64,000 nt of DNA, taken from the NCBI RefSeq assembly GCF_000235565.1, contig NC_017527.1, positions 1,426,001 to 1,490,000 of the forward strand, in the 5' to 3' direction. Made by a program: the position numbers and the translations under genes. Shown piece by piece: positions 34,186-43,297 of the stretch (position 1 is its first letter; every line of letters starts with the position of its first letter). The notes under the pieces were generated by a model that saw only the letters and a list, made by a program, of their open reading frames with translations, did not search any database and was not told the DNA's origin. The DNA comes from Methanothrix harundinacea 6Ac (lineage in GTDB: Archaea; Halobacteriota; Methanosarcinia; Methanotrichales; Methanotrichaceae).

Positions 34186-35408
34186 TGGAGATCCTCCTCT
34201 TCTCCCGCCCCGCCGAAGGCGTAGACCCTTCCCTTCCCTACGGTGAAGACCATCCTGTCGGCGACGGCCGGCGAGGACCCGCCGCCGGGATGGCTCCAGA
34301 CCACTTTGCCGGTGGCGGCGTCGAGGGCGACGGTTCCGCCGAAGTCGTCGAAGTCGGGCCGTCCGACGAAGACGAGGCCGTCGGCATAGGCCATGGAGCA
34401 CCTCCAGTCACCGATCTTCTCCGCCTCGTCCGTCTCCCAGACCAGCTCGCCGGTGGCAGCTTCGAAGGCGTAGGTCTTGGAGCTGCTGAATCCCTCCACC
34501 CCTCCGCAGACGTAGACCTTCCCTTCGGCCAGAGTGGGGGTCGAGTCCGTCGGCGAGATCTCCCTCCTCCAGAGGAGCGAACCATCCGATAAGGAGAGGG
34601 CGAGGAGGTCGCCGTTCCCGTTGAAGTTGTAGGTGGTCATGTAGACGGTGCCGTCGTGGACAGCCGCAGATCCGCAGGGAGAGTTCTCCGTCTGGATAGA
34701 CCAGATCTCGGAGCCTTCTTCAAGGTCGGCGCAGTAGATCTTGCCTCCAAGCCCCCACTCCCAGGCCCCGAAGACGACTCTGCCGTCGGCTATGGCAGGG
34801 GTGGACTGGGCAGCTCCCTCCACGGTGAAGTTCCAGATCTCTCTTTCGGAGGCCTCCTCGAGGCAGCGATAGTGGTGGCCGTCCCAGTCGCTGGCGATGA
34901 CCTTCCCGTCTTCCACGGCCGGGCTTCCGTCCACAGCGCCCCTTCCTGAAGGCGGGGCGAAGCTCCAGATCTCCTCGCCGGTGGTGGCGTTTAGACACTT
35001 GGTCTCCATCCCCGAGAAGTAGAGCCTGCCGTCGGAGTAGACGGGGGTGAACCAGGAGCAACAGACGTCCCCGTTCCTCTCGAAGGGCGCGGCCCAGATG
35101 GTCTCCCCCGTTCCCTGGTCCAGGGCGACGATCTCGTCTACGCAGTTGACGAAGACCAGGCCCTCGGCGACGCTGACGGAAGATCCGGCCTGGGCGCCGA
35201 TCTCCCTCGTCCAGAGGGTGTGGTTTGTCCTCGGCGCAGAAGATGAAGATGCACCTCGATGCTGGGGGTCGAGGTGGAACTGGTGCCAAGCGGCACCATC
35301 GCTTCCCTCCGGATCGAGATCGATCGATTCATCGCTGAGGGCGGGCCCGGTCAAGGCCGAAAAGATCAGGATTATTACGACGGATTCCAAGACGAGATTA
35401 AATTTCAT
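34182..35408 (-). CDS. Secreted PQQ-type beta-propeller protein
   Basis: 408 aa with a signal peptide (LESVVIILIFSALTGPALS) and a seven- or eight-bladed PQQ-like propeller (HTLWTREIGAQAG, GETIWAAPFERNG, SSPAVADRMVFTVGKGRVYAFGG). There is no DUF4430 domain or membrane anchor at the C-terminus. The ATG overlaps the previous propeller's stop as ATGA and its own stop overlaps the next start, so three propeller genes are tightly coupled. Likely a surface scaffold or binding protein; ligand unknown. Confidence 0.85.
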   Translation of the reverse strand: MKFNLVLESVVIILIFSALTGPALSDESIDLDPEGSDGAAWHQFHLDPQHRGASSSSAPRTNHTLWTREIGAQAGSSVSVAEGLVFVNCVDEIVALDQGTGETIWAAPFERNGDVCCSWFTPVYSDGRLYFSGMETKCLNATTGEEIWSFAPPSGRGAVDGSPAVEDGKVIASDWDGHHYRCLEEASEREIWNFTVEGAAQSTPAIADGRVVFGAWEWGLGGKIYCADLEEGSEIWSIQTENSPCGSAAVHDGTVYMTTYNFNGNGDLLALSLSDGSLLWRREISPTDSTPTLAEGKVYVCGGVEGFSSSKTYAFEAATGELVWETDEAEKIGDWRCSMAYADGLVFVGRPDFDDFGGTVALDAATGKVVWSHPGGGSSPAVADRMVFTVGKGRVYAFGGAGEEEDLQ

Positions 35409-36691
35409 GAGGTAGATCCTCCTGTGGGTTCTATCTTTATGGTCGAATTTTCCGAAGGGTCGGCCTGGGGATCGGAGAGGCAGTAGAGGATTCCCTTCTC
35501 GGTCCCGAAGTAGACCCGCCCCTCCGAGACCGCGGCTCCGGCGAGGATGTATCCGTCATCCTGCGGGTCGAACCTCCAGAGGAGCCGAGGCTCGGAGCCG
35601 CCGTCCTCGATGCAGTAGATTGAGCCGTTGACCCTGGCGGCGGTGAAGACGATCCGGGGAGATTCTCCGGCCGCAGAGATCACCGGCGAGGACTTCACCC
35701 CCGCCTCGACGGGGTAAGACCAGATCAGATCGCCGGTGGAGTCGTCGAGGCAGGTCAGAGCCCCGGGATACCCGTGCTCGCCGACGCCGAGGTAAACCCT
35801 GCCGTCGTAGACGGCCGGAGTTGAGGTGCTGAAACCGACGGAGGAGCTCCAGCCGAGGTTCTCGAAGGTCCCATCCTCCTCGTCGAAGCCGACCTTCCAG
35901 GCGTAGCCCCTCTTGGCCGAGAACTCAGATGTCGTATAGACAGAGCCGTCTTTGTAAGAGACCGAAGCCCGGATGCGGCCGGGATCTGACGCCGCAAACC
36001 CGATCCTCGATCCGTCGGAGAGGTTCAGGATGTCAGAAAGGTCGCCGGTCTTCCTATCGACGCAGAGAAGGAGGCCGTCATTTGAGCCATATACGAGATA
36101 ATCCCCGGCGACGGCGGCGCCGCACCCCATGTAGCCGGTGGTATCTCGCGAGAGGTTCCAGACCTCTTCTCCGTCCTCGTCGAGGCAGAAGTAGCGCTTC
36201 TCGCCCCGGCCGCGGCCGCTCCCCTCGCCGAGGTAGATCAGCCCATCGAAGCAAGTTATGGGGACCTCAAACCTCCTGTCGGTGAGGTGACGGGTCCAGA
36301 CCTCTTCGCCTGTCTGAGCGTCGAAGGAGGCGAGGTCGCCGGAGTCCGTCGCCGCGAGGATCCTGCCTCCGGCGAGGGCAGGGGTGGAGGTCTGAAATAC
36401 CCAGCCTTCCGTCTGAGCCTCCCACCGGAGGTCGCCGGTCTCACCGTCGAGGGACGAGAGGGTTCCGTCTCCGGCGAGGACGTATACAGAGCCGTCTGCT
36501 ACGATGGGAGGGATGTCAACCCGGATGAGGTCGCAAGACCAGAGGATCCGCGGATCCTCCGGGACGGCGCTTTCAGCGAGCCCGGAGTTTATCGCATCCC
36601 CCTGGAACTGGGGCCAATCTACAGCCTCCGAGAGGAGGAGGGATGATATCAGAACTGATAGATAGAGGGCTGCTGTAACGACTTTTTTCAT
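35405..36691 (-). CDS. Secreted PQQ-type beta-propeller protein
   Basis: About 428 aa; ATG 36691 (MKKVVTAALYLSVLISSLLL) gives a good signal peptide. A further in-frame ATG nine codons upstream is less suitable. The body is a PQQ-like propeller (WPQFQGDAINSG at the start, GSVYVLAGDGTLSSLDGETGDLRWEA blades, a possible disulphide Cys set). The C-terminal tail is Ser/Thr-rich. First of the three coupled propeller genes. A TATA-like GAATAAATTG lies about 60 bases upstream, so transcription probably starts here as well as further upstream. Confidence 0.85.
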   Translation of the reverse strand: MKKVVTAALYLSVLISSLLLSEAVDWPQFQGDAINSGLAESAVPEDPRILWSCDLIRVDIPPIVADGSVYVLAGDGTLSSLDGETGDLRWEAQTEGWVFQTSTPALAGGRILAATDSGDLASFDAQTGEEVWTRHLTDRRFEVPITCFDGLIYLGEGSGRGRGEKRYFCLDEDGEEVWNLSRDTTGYMGCGAAVAGDYLVYGSNDGLLLCVDRKTGDLSDILNLSDGSRIGFAASDPGRIRASVSYKDGSVYTTSEFSAKRGYAWKVGFDEEDGTFENLGWSSSVGFSTSTPAVYDGRVYLGVGEHGYPGALTCLDDSTGDLIWSYPVEAGVKSSPVISAAGESPRIVFTAARVNGSIYCIEDGGSEPRLLWRFDPQDDGYILAGAAVSEGRVYFGTEKGILYCLSDPQADPSENSTIKIEPTGGSTS

Positions 36692-37031
36692 CTCGACTCG
36701 ACCACCACGAAAGTTCAAAGGCTGATCCTCAAATCAATTTATTCTCACTTTAGGTAAGTAAACTTGATTTTAAGCCTTTCGATCGGTAGGAAAGGATCTG
36801 GGGAGAGATCTGAGAGATGGAGGGCCGGAGGACCGGGCTGCCGGCCCCAGGTCGGAGGTGCTGTGGCCGATCAGCGGGCACCCAAATTTTGGCGAGATCC
36901 CTCACCCCGAGGTCGGCGGCACGGTGGTCCAAACTCCAGCATACCCTTTCCTGGAAGCTTCTCGAACCTGTCAGAACCGGCTCGGCCTTTGATGATAGGC
37001 CAGCCTCTATCTCCTCCGCCCCGGCTTTGGC
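36692..37031. other. Intergenic region with promoter for the propeller operon
   Basis: The right-hand part of this 340-base gap has GC-rich sequence with no convincing gene. The left part (about 36715-36775) is AT-rich; read leftward it contains AAGTTTACTTACC and GAATAAATTGATTTG, which suit a promoter for the 36691 gene. No hairpin or repeat of note was seen. Confidence 0.5.
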
Positions 37032-40000
37032 CTAGATCTCTCCCCCTCCCGCGGCCAAATTCAGCTGGCATATCTCCTCGCAGGTGAGGTTGTTTGAGTA
37101 GTCCATATACTGGAAGCCCCAGTCGGGCGGAGTCCAGATTGGTTGGGGAAGCTCGCCCTCAAACTCGGCGATCTCTATGACGGAGCTGGCGTATACCCGC
37201 GGCGTCCTGGAGCCGTCGACGGACCGCGCCTCCACCAGGGCCTGGTTGAAGAACCTCCCGCCCCGGAGGGCCTCGGCGCCGTAGACGATCGTCTCTGCCT
37301 CATACGGGCCGAGGTCTATCAGGGTCCAGGTGACGGCGTTGCCGTCGACGGAGGAGGGCTTTGGCGATGAGTCGAGGAACCTCATCGAATCCGGGAGGAT
37401 GTCGGTGACCGCGGCCACCTTGGAATCCTCGCCGAGGTTCTGGATGGTGACGGTGTAGGTGACGACCCTCGGATCGTTCTCGTCCACCTCGCCAAGCTTC
37501 GTCGCTGTCACCGATGCATCGCCGTCCCAGCTCAGCCAGTCGGTCTCGATGGCGTCGAAGGCGGCGGCCGTGAGGACGTTGCCGTTGTACCCCGCCGAGG
37601 CCTCGAGCCTATTGACGATCTCATCGCCCCGGCAGTTGGAGACATCAAGCCAGAGGGTGATGCGGAGGACGCCGCCGAGCCCCAAGTTCAGGAAGGTCCA
37701 CTCGGCGCTCTCGTTGGAGAGGCCAGTCGTCCGCTCCGAGGCGTTGACGAACCTGGCCCCCGGCGGGAAGAGGTCTCTAATCGCCAGGGGTCCGAGGGCC
37801 CGATTGCCGTCGTTTTTGAGGGTTATGTTGTACCGGGCAAAGATGGCGTCATCCGAATAGAAGATCTCCCCAGACTTCTCGGCCGAGAGGTGGGGTTCAT
37901 CATACTCGAAGTCCCCGGCGAAGACCACCCTCCTCGCGATGGAGTAGTCGCCGGAGTAGAGGTCGTCGATATCCATCTCGACCTTTCGCCTCCCCAACGC
38001 AGTGCCGTTGCCCGTCTCGTTCTCTGAGTCCTTCTCCAACTCGTTGACCCTGGTGTCGATGGAGATGGCCCTGAACCGGCCCATCCCGGAGAACTCAGCC
38101 TCCGTGGCCACGTCCCCCAGCCCCCTCGCCACCGTCTCCTTATCGAGGCGGTCGAGGCTTGAGAACTCCTCTCCGATGAAGGTGGTTCTGTTCTCGCTCT
38201 CGTTCTTCGACCAGATTCCCTCCTTCCATTTGGCAGAGCTGTTGAAGAATAGACTCCCTCCGAGGTCCAGGCTCGTCGGCTGATGGGCGAGGTTGATATC
38301 CTTTGCCATGTAGTCGGTCGCCGCCTCGAGGATCTCGTCGGAGTCGTAGGCGCCGGAGCCGGACTCGTAGGACCTCTGCTGGTCACCGATCCTTTTATCC
38401 GCCGAGACCGACCCCGTTCCTGAGGCCGACTTCTCGTACTTGATGCTGGAGCCGTTGACCACCTGGTATACCTTGAAGCTCCCCGAGTAGGTCTCCTCGG
38501 ACTCGAAGTCGGCGGGGCCGCCCTCGGCGGTCGGCTTCTGGAATATCCTGAAGCTTCCCATCCCTTCGAACTCCGACTCGGACTTCATCGATGTGCCCGT
38601 CTCGTCGAGCTTGAAGCGGGAGTCCCGGTCGATGGCCGTGGCGTACCGATAGGTCTCGCCCATGGTAGTGCCAGTGATCCGGTTATTTCCGCAAGCCGTC
38701 TCGGTCCATCTCGAGGAGTAGGTGAGGGAGCGGTTGTTGTAGAGGCCGATGCCGGTCGGGGCATAAGTCGCCGAGACGGCCTTCTCCATCTCGATGGACT
38801 TATCCTCGGTCTTCACCACCACCAGATCCTCGCTCTCGTAGCTCCCGCTCCCGTGCTCCCGGGTCGAGAGCTCGGTTCCCGGGTCGGTAACCTCGACATT
38901 CGCGCTGGCGGAAGCCTGGAGGGCGACGTCCGTGGTGTTGATCGCGGTGACGACGGCGACGTTATTGAGGTTGTGGTTCGGAGAGGTCGTCGAGTAATCG
39001 TTGGCGGCGTTGACGAACCCCTCGCCCCTCACGCTCTGCTCCATCTCGAACTTGAAATCCTGGATCTCGGGGACGAGCACCTCCAGGGTGATATCTTCAA
39101 AGTCACCTGGTTTGATCTCATCGAAGGTCCAGACGATATCACTGAAACGATCCCCCTCCTCGTATCCATCGATGGGCGCGGGATCTGCGGTGATGAACTC
39201 CACATCCCGGCTGAAGGCGTCTTTGACCGTCACTTCCTTCAGGCTTTCAACGGCGTAAATGTTGTAGACCTCTATCTTGTACTTGACCTTCTTTCCCCGC
39301 TCCACAGATTCTTTGTCGGCGGTTTTGGTCACTATGAGGGGATCGGCTATGCCCACAAAGACCCTGCTGCAGCCGAAAGCACCAATCTGGTCATCGTTTT
39401 CGTCGAGGGCCGCGACTTCAACGCAGTTTTCAAGAATGGCCGAAGGGGGCTTATCATTGACCTTCACCCTTAGATTTATCACCTCGCATCCGCCCGGTGG
39501 TATTTCATCTGGCAGGTTCCATTCCAGATGATCTCCGTCCGCCGAATTGGGCCAGGGATCTGCATACTCGAAGGAAGACTCCTCCGGAAGGTCGTCGGCG
39601 ATTTGAACGTCCGTCAACGCATAGGGACAGTCGTTGCAGATCGTTATGGTGTAGTTGAGGATCTCGCCAGGGTTCGCCGAGTTGTTTTCGGCCTTCTTTG
39701 TCACAATCAGGTCGCTCTCGATCTCGCCGGTGGCGGTGATGATGTGATAGCCGCCCGGTGTCAGGTAGTACGTTCCGATGTAATCCGGCTTACTCGCCTT
39801 GACTTTGTACTCGCCCTTCCATGTTAGCGTGATGTTCGAAGTATTTCCGTCGGCCCCGGTGGTGTATGTCTTAGATCCGACGGTGACGGTGGCCCCTTTC
39901 TGGGGTACCGTCACCAGGTTCCAAGAGGCGTCGTACTCTTCAGATACGACCTTGATCTTGAATGGATCGCCGACTACTACCTCATCAGGAGGATGAAGAC

Positions 40001-42518
40001 TGACGTCCATCGAATTTGTCATCCTGAGCGAGTTTACCGTGTATGGGGCGCTGACGCAGATCCAGTCCCCATCGGTCAGGAAATACTGGTCGAGGCCGAC
40101 GCTTGGGGAAACTCCGTCGACGTAATAGACGGGCATCCCCCTACCGTCAAGATCGGTGACCGCGGGGCTTCCCATCCCCCAGGGATCGCCGATAGTGTAA
40201 GGGACGCCGGTCACCTCGAGAGCCCCCAGAGCCGTCGGGTTATCTATATCGTACCCATTCTTCTCAAAGCCGACGGAGCTCGCGAATACCTCTCCGCTGA
40301 AGATGGGATTTCCGTTCCCCAGGACGTGGATCGTTACCGTCTCTCCTTCGGCCTCCAGGCAGGTTATGATCTGATAGCCGCCGGGGGTCAGGTAGTAAGT
40401 TCCAACGTATCCAGGCTTATCGGCCCGGACCCTGTACTCGCCGGCCGTGGTGAACATTATCTCTGGCGTGTATCCGTCGGCACCGGTGGTGTAGGTCTCG
40501 GACCCGATGGTGACGGTGGCGCCTTGCTGGTGGACTGTGACCAGGTTCCAAGAGGCATCGTACTCTTCGGTCTCCACCTTAATCTTGAAGCGTTCTCCGA
40601 CGACGACTTCGGTGGGAGCCGCCATCTCAAGGGGATATACGTCGTAGGGAGCTGCGATGGTGATCCAGTCCCCATCGCTGAGGAGATACTGGTCGAGCCC
40701 GACGGGGGCCTGCCCTCCATTCACGTAAAAGGAGGGGGCCCCAAACCCAGCGACGTCGGAGACGAAGAGCCCCCAGGCCCATTCTGATAAGGAATAAGGT
40801 ACGCTCGTCAGATCCAGGGCGCCCATCGCCGTCGGGTTCTCGATCTCGTATCCGTCCTTCTCAAACCCGACGGCGGTGACTTCCACCTCGCCGCTGAAGA
40901 GGGGAGCGCCATTTCCGAGGACGTGGATGGTGACGGTCACAGGCTCGCTGCTTCGGCAGTTTATGATCTGGTACCCGCAGTTGAGGTAGATGGTATCGAT
41001 GTATCCGTCCTTCTTGGCCTCGACCCTGTACTCTCCGGGCTCTTTGAAGGTGATCTCCGGGGTCTTCCCATCCTTATCGGTGGTGTAATCGGCGGAGGAG
41101 GTGTCGGACTTTACTGTGACAGTCGCTCCTTCCACCGGAGCTGATACGATGAGTCCTCTATCATCCAGATCCTCAGAGGCGACCTCTATGGTGAACGCCG
41201 TCCCTTCCAAGACATCTTCCGGCGCGGTGATTCGGAGGGGAAGAACGGTGATCGGAGCGCTTATGACGACGCACTCGTCCCCGGTCACGTCATGCTCGCC
41301 GATGGGGTCGTCTTCCCTCGCCCCGTCGACGAAGTAGATCGGGGCCCCATAACCCTCCAGGTCCGAGACGGCCGGCCTTCCCGATCCGTCGAGGTCGGCG
41401 AGGGAATAGATCAGCCCCGTCGCCTCGAGCGCCCCCAGGACGGTGGGGTTAGAGACCTCAAAGCCGTCCTTGGTGAAGCCCTCGCCCCCGATGGCGAGGT
41501 CCCGGCTGAAGAGGGGATAGCCGTCCCCGAGGACGGTGACGGTGGCGGTGGCGCCCTCCCCCACCTCGCCGGCCGCGGCGGCTATGGGGAGGCTTTCGCC
41601 CATCAGGGCGATGATGGAGTAGGAGGTCGCCTCGGCGAGGAACCCGGCCCCACCCTGGGAATCGGGCTTCCACCAGAAGACCCCGCTCTTCTGCTGGCAG
41701 CTCAGGAGGTGGGAGACGGGAGTCTCTCTTTCCTTCCCCCATTCGGCGGGGTTGACTCCGGCAGCGTTCGAGGCCATCATCGCCCAATAGTCGCTGATGG
41801 CGTTGGAGTCGGGGCTCATCCCCGAAGAGGGAAAGCCGCCGTCATCGTTCTGCTCGCGTCTGATGTACCCGAGGGCGTCCTGGATCCTCTGACCTGCGGG
41901 GTCCTCGCCCGCCGCCAGGAGGGCGGAAGCTCCGATCCCGGTGGTGTCGAGGTCGGGAGCCCCGCCGCCCCACCCCCAGCCTCCTGAGGAGTGCTGTTTG
42001 CTCTTGATGTAGGAGGCGAAGGCCTGGGCCTCCGCTGACCCGGCCTCGCCCGCCGCGGCCAGCCCGAGGAGGATGTAAGACTCGGAGAAGAGGTTCTCCC
42101 GGCCGTAAGGCGGCTTCGCCTTATCTTTAAGCCTCTCGACGTAGTCTATTCCCGCTACGTTCCGGGGGTCGCCTCCGCAGGCTTCGACCCCCATGACGTA
42201 CCTGCCGATGCTCCCGCCGGATGCGTTCGCCTCGGGCAGGTTTGCGACGAGGTAGTCGAGGGGTGTCTTGCCGCCCTCCTTGGCGCGGCCCAGGTCGCCA
42301 GTGAGGGCGAGGGCCATGGCAGCATTGGCTGTAGGCATTAAGCTGCTCCTCGCGGCGTCCGGCTCGTTTCCGAATCCACCGTCCTCGTTCTGACAGGATA
42401 ATAGGTAGCTGACGGCTTTTCTGATGGCTGGATCCTCCCCTCCCAGGGGGAAGTCCTGGGAAGCTCCCGCCCCGGCCAAGAAGAGGATGAGGATGAGGCC
42501 GAGCCCGAAAATTCTCAA
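37032..42518 (-). CDS. Giant secreted transcobalamin-like / DUF11 surface protein
   Basis: About 1828 aa from TTG 42518, which follows GGGAGG by six bases and begins a signal peptide (RIFGLGLILILFLAGAGA); the frame stays open to ATG 42596. Residues about 30-320 form an alpha-alpha toroid with Q-x-x-D/S-G-G-F/W repeats (SCQNEDGGFGNEPD, REQNDDGGFPSSG, SKQHSSGGWGWGG). Three DUF4430-like domains follow (NPTVLGALEATG, NPTAMGALDLTS, NPTALGALEVTG, each then YFVDG/FYVNG/YYVDG), with carboxypeptidase-regulatory-like beta-sandwiches between. Next are DUF11-type repeats (LIVTKKAENNSANPGEILNYT) and beta-rich repeats to the end. Toroid plus DUF4430 is the domain order of animal transcobalamin. No C-terminal anchor is visible. 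Confidence 0.85.
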   Translation of the reverse strand: MRIFGLGLILILFLAGAGASQDFPLGGEDPAIRKAVSYLLSCQNEDGGFGNEPDAARSSLMPTANAAMALALTGDLGRAKEGGKTPLDYLVANLPEANASGGSIGRYVMGVEACGGDPRNVAGIDYVERLKDKAKPPYGRENLFSESYILLGLAAAGEAGSAEAQAFASYIKSKQHSSGGWGWGGGAPDLDTTGIGASALLAAGEDPAGQRIQDALGYIRREQNDDGGFPSSGMSPDSNAISDYWAMMASNAAGVNPAEWGKERETPVSHLLSCQQKSGVFWWKPDSQGGAGFLAEATSYSIIALMGESLPIAAAAGEVGEGATATVTVLGDGYPLFSRDLAIGGEGFTKDGFEVSNPTVLGALEATGLIYSLADLDGSGRPAVSDLEGYGAPIYFVDGAREDDPIGEHDVTGDECVVISAPITVLPLRITAPEDVLEGTAFTIEVASEDLDDRGLIVSAPVEGATVTVKSDTSSADYTTDKDGKTPEITFKEPGEYRVEAKKDGYIDTIYLNCGYQIINCRSSEPVTVTIHVLGNGAPLFSGEVEVTAVGFEKDGYEIENPTAMGALDLTSVPYSLSEWAWGLFVSDVAGFGAPSFYVNGGQAPVGLDQYLLSDGDWITIAAPYDVYPLEMAAPTEVVVGERFKIKVETEEYDASWNLVTVHQQGATVTIGSETYTTGADGYTPEIMFTTAGEYRVRADKPGYVGTYYLTPGGYQIITCLEAEGETVTIHVLGNGNPIFSGEVFASSVGFEKNGYDIDNPTALGALEVTGVPYTIGDPWGMGSPAVTDLDGRGMPVYYVDGVSPSVGLDQYFLTDGDWICVSAPYTVNSLRMTNSMDVSLHPPDEVVVGDPFKIKVVSEEYDASWNLVTVPQKGATVTVGSKTYTTGADGNTSNITLTWKGEYKVKASKPDYIGTYYLTPGGYHIITATGEIESDLIVTKKAENNSANPGEILNYTITICNDCPYALTDVQIADDLPEESSFEYADPWPNSADGDHLEWNLPDEIPPGGCEVINLRVKVNDKPPSAILENCVEVAALDENDDQIGAFGCSRVFVGIADPLIVTKTADKESVERGKKVKYKIEVYNIYAVESLKEVTVKDAFSRDVEFITADPAPIDGYEEGDRFSDIVWTFDEIKPGDFEDITLEVLVPEIQDFKFEMEQSVRGEGFVNAANDYSTTSPNHNLNNVAVVTAINTTDVALQASASANVEVTDPGTELSTREHGSGSYESEDLVVVKTEDKSIEMEKAVSATYAPTGIGLYNNRSLTYSSRWTETACGNNRITGTTMGETYRYATAIDRDSRFKLDETGTSMKSESEFEGMGSFRIFQKPTAEGGPADFESEETYSGSFKVYQVVNGSSIKYEKSASGTGSVSADKRIGDQQRSYESGSGAYDSDEILEAATDYMAKDINLAHQPTSLDLGGSLFFNSSAKWKEGIWSKNESENRTTFIGEEFSSLDRLDKETVARGLGDVATEAEFSGMGRFRAISIDTRVNELEKDSENETGNGTALGRRKVEMDIDDLYSGDYSIARRVVFAGDFEYDEPHLSAEKSGEIFYSDDAIFARYNITLKNDGNRALGPLAIRDLFPPGARFVNASERTTGLSNESAEWTFLNLGLGGVLRITLWLDVSNCRGDEIVNRLEASAGYNGNVLTAAAFDAIETDWLSWDGDASVTATKLGEVDENDPRVVTYTVTIQNLGEDSKVAAVTDILPDSMRFLDSSPKPSSVDGNAVTWTLIDLGPYEAETIVYGAEALRGGRFFNQALVEARSVDGSRTPRVYASSVIEIAEFEGELPQPIWTPPDWGFQYMDYSNNLTCEEICQLNLAAGGGEI

Positions 42519-42695
42519 TTCCAGCCTCCCGGGGAGGATAGATCTGTATCCCTGATGCTTCAACTCCTTCACCCAAATTAAATTGATTAAATTCAACTTA
42601 ATTTGAGCAAGAATAGTTTATCTTAGTTAAACTTTATTGTCTTAAATCGCAAAAACGAGGTATCAGCCGAATTGATCTCCAATGCCTCCGACCCG

Positions 42696-43100
42696 TCAGA
42701 CCCGGTGGCTGCCGTCGCATAGCGGCTTCTTCGCCGATCGGCCGCACCTGCAGAGGGCGAACTGCCCCTCCTCGGCGATCAGTCGGCCGTCTTCTCCGAA
42801 GAGGGAGCACCTCCCCTTAACCAGGAGGGGGCCGTCCTTCACCACCCTGATCTCCGCGGCCGGGGCCCCTCCCGGGCCTTTAGCCCTTCCGATGTCGTCG
42901 TTTCTCCTGTAGGATAGGGCCCCCGAGGGGCATCGGTCGATGGCGGCCATGATCTCGTCGGAGGTGGCCCCCTCCATATCCACCCAGGGGCTCTTCTGGG
43001 GGTTGAAGACCCCCGGCAGGCCTCTGAGGCACTCCGCCGCATGGATGCACCTCTCCGGGTCCCAGAAGACGGTGATCTCGCCGTTTGTGTACTCCTTCAC
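42696..43100 (-). CDS. Fused Fer4-like and CDGSH iron-sulphur protein
   Basis: 134 aa. The N-terminal half is a divergent ferredoxin-like domain (FWDPERCIHAAECLRGLPGVF, then IDRCPSGAL), with three to four cysteines of the mono-cluster YjdI type. The C-terminus is CRCGRSAKKPLCDGSH, an exact CDGSH [2Fe-2S] signature (Cys-Cys-Cys-His ligands). This fusion is known in bacteria and archaea and is thought to carry electrons or clusters. The gene is divergent from tupA. A short T-run (CGTTTTTGCG on the minus strand, about 42650) lies after it. Confidence 0.9.
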   Translation of the reverse strand: MKEYTNGEITVFWDPERCIHAAECLRGLPGVFNPQKSPWVDMEGATSDEIMAAIDRCPSGALSYRRNDDIGRAKGPGGAPAAEIRVVKDGPLLVKGRCSLFGEDGRLIAEEGQFALCRCGRSAKKPLCDGSHRV

Positions 43101-43259
43101 GATCCAGCACCACCATAGCTTTTCTCATTATGATATGGTCGGGGATCTCCCTAAAGCTTATCCTCCGGCCGTCTTCATCCCCCTCGGCCCAGGGCTGCGG
43201 CGAAGGGCACTCCTGGCAAGCAGTATCCGAACCGCCGGTCCATAAGGGCTGACGGAGAT

Positions 43260-43271
43260 TTTTTATAGTTA
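43260..43271 (+). promoter_or_regulatory. TATA box for tupABC
   Basis: TTTTTATAGTT ends about 27 bases before the tupA ATG (43298). The short leader (TTAACATCTGATAGTC) has no strong ribosome site, so the tupA message is probably leaderless or nearly so. Confidence 0.5.
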
Positions 43272-43297
43272 TCTCATCTATTTAACATCTGATAGTC

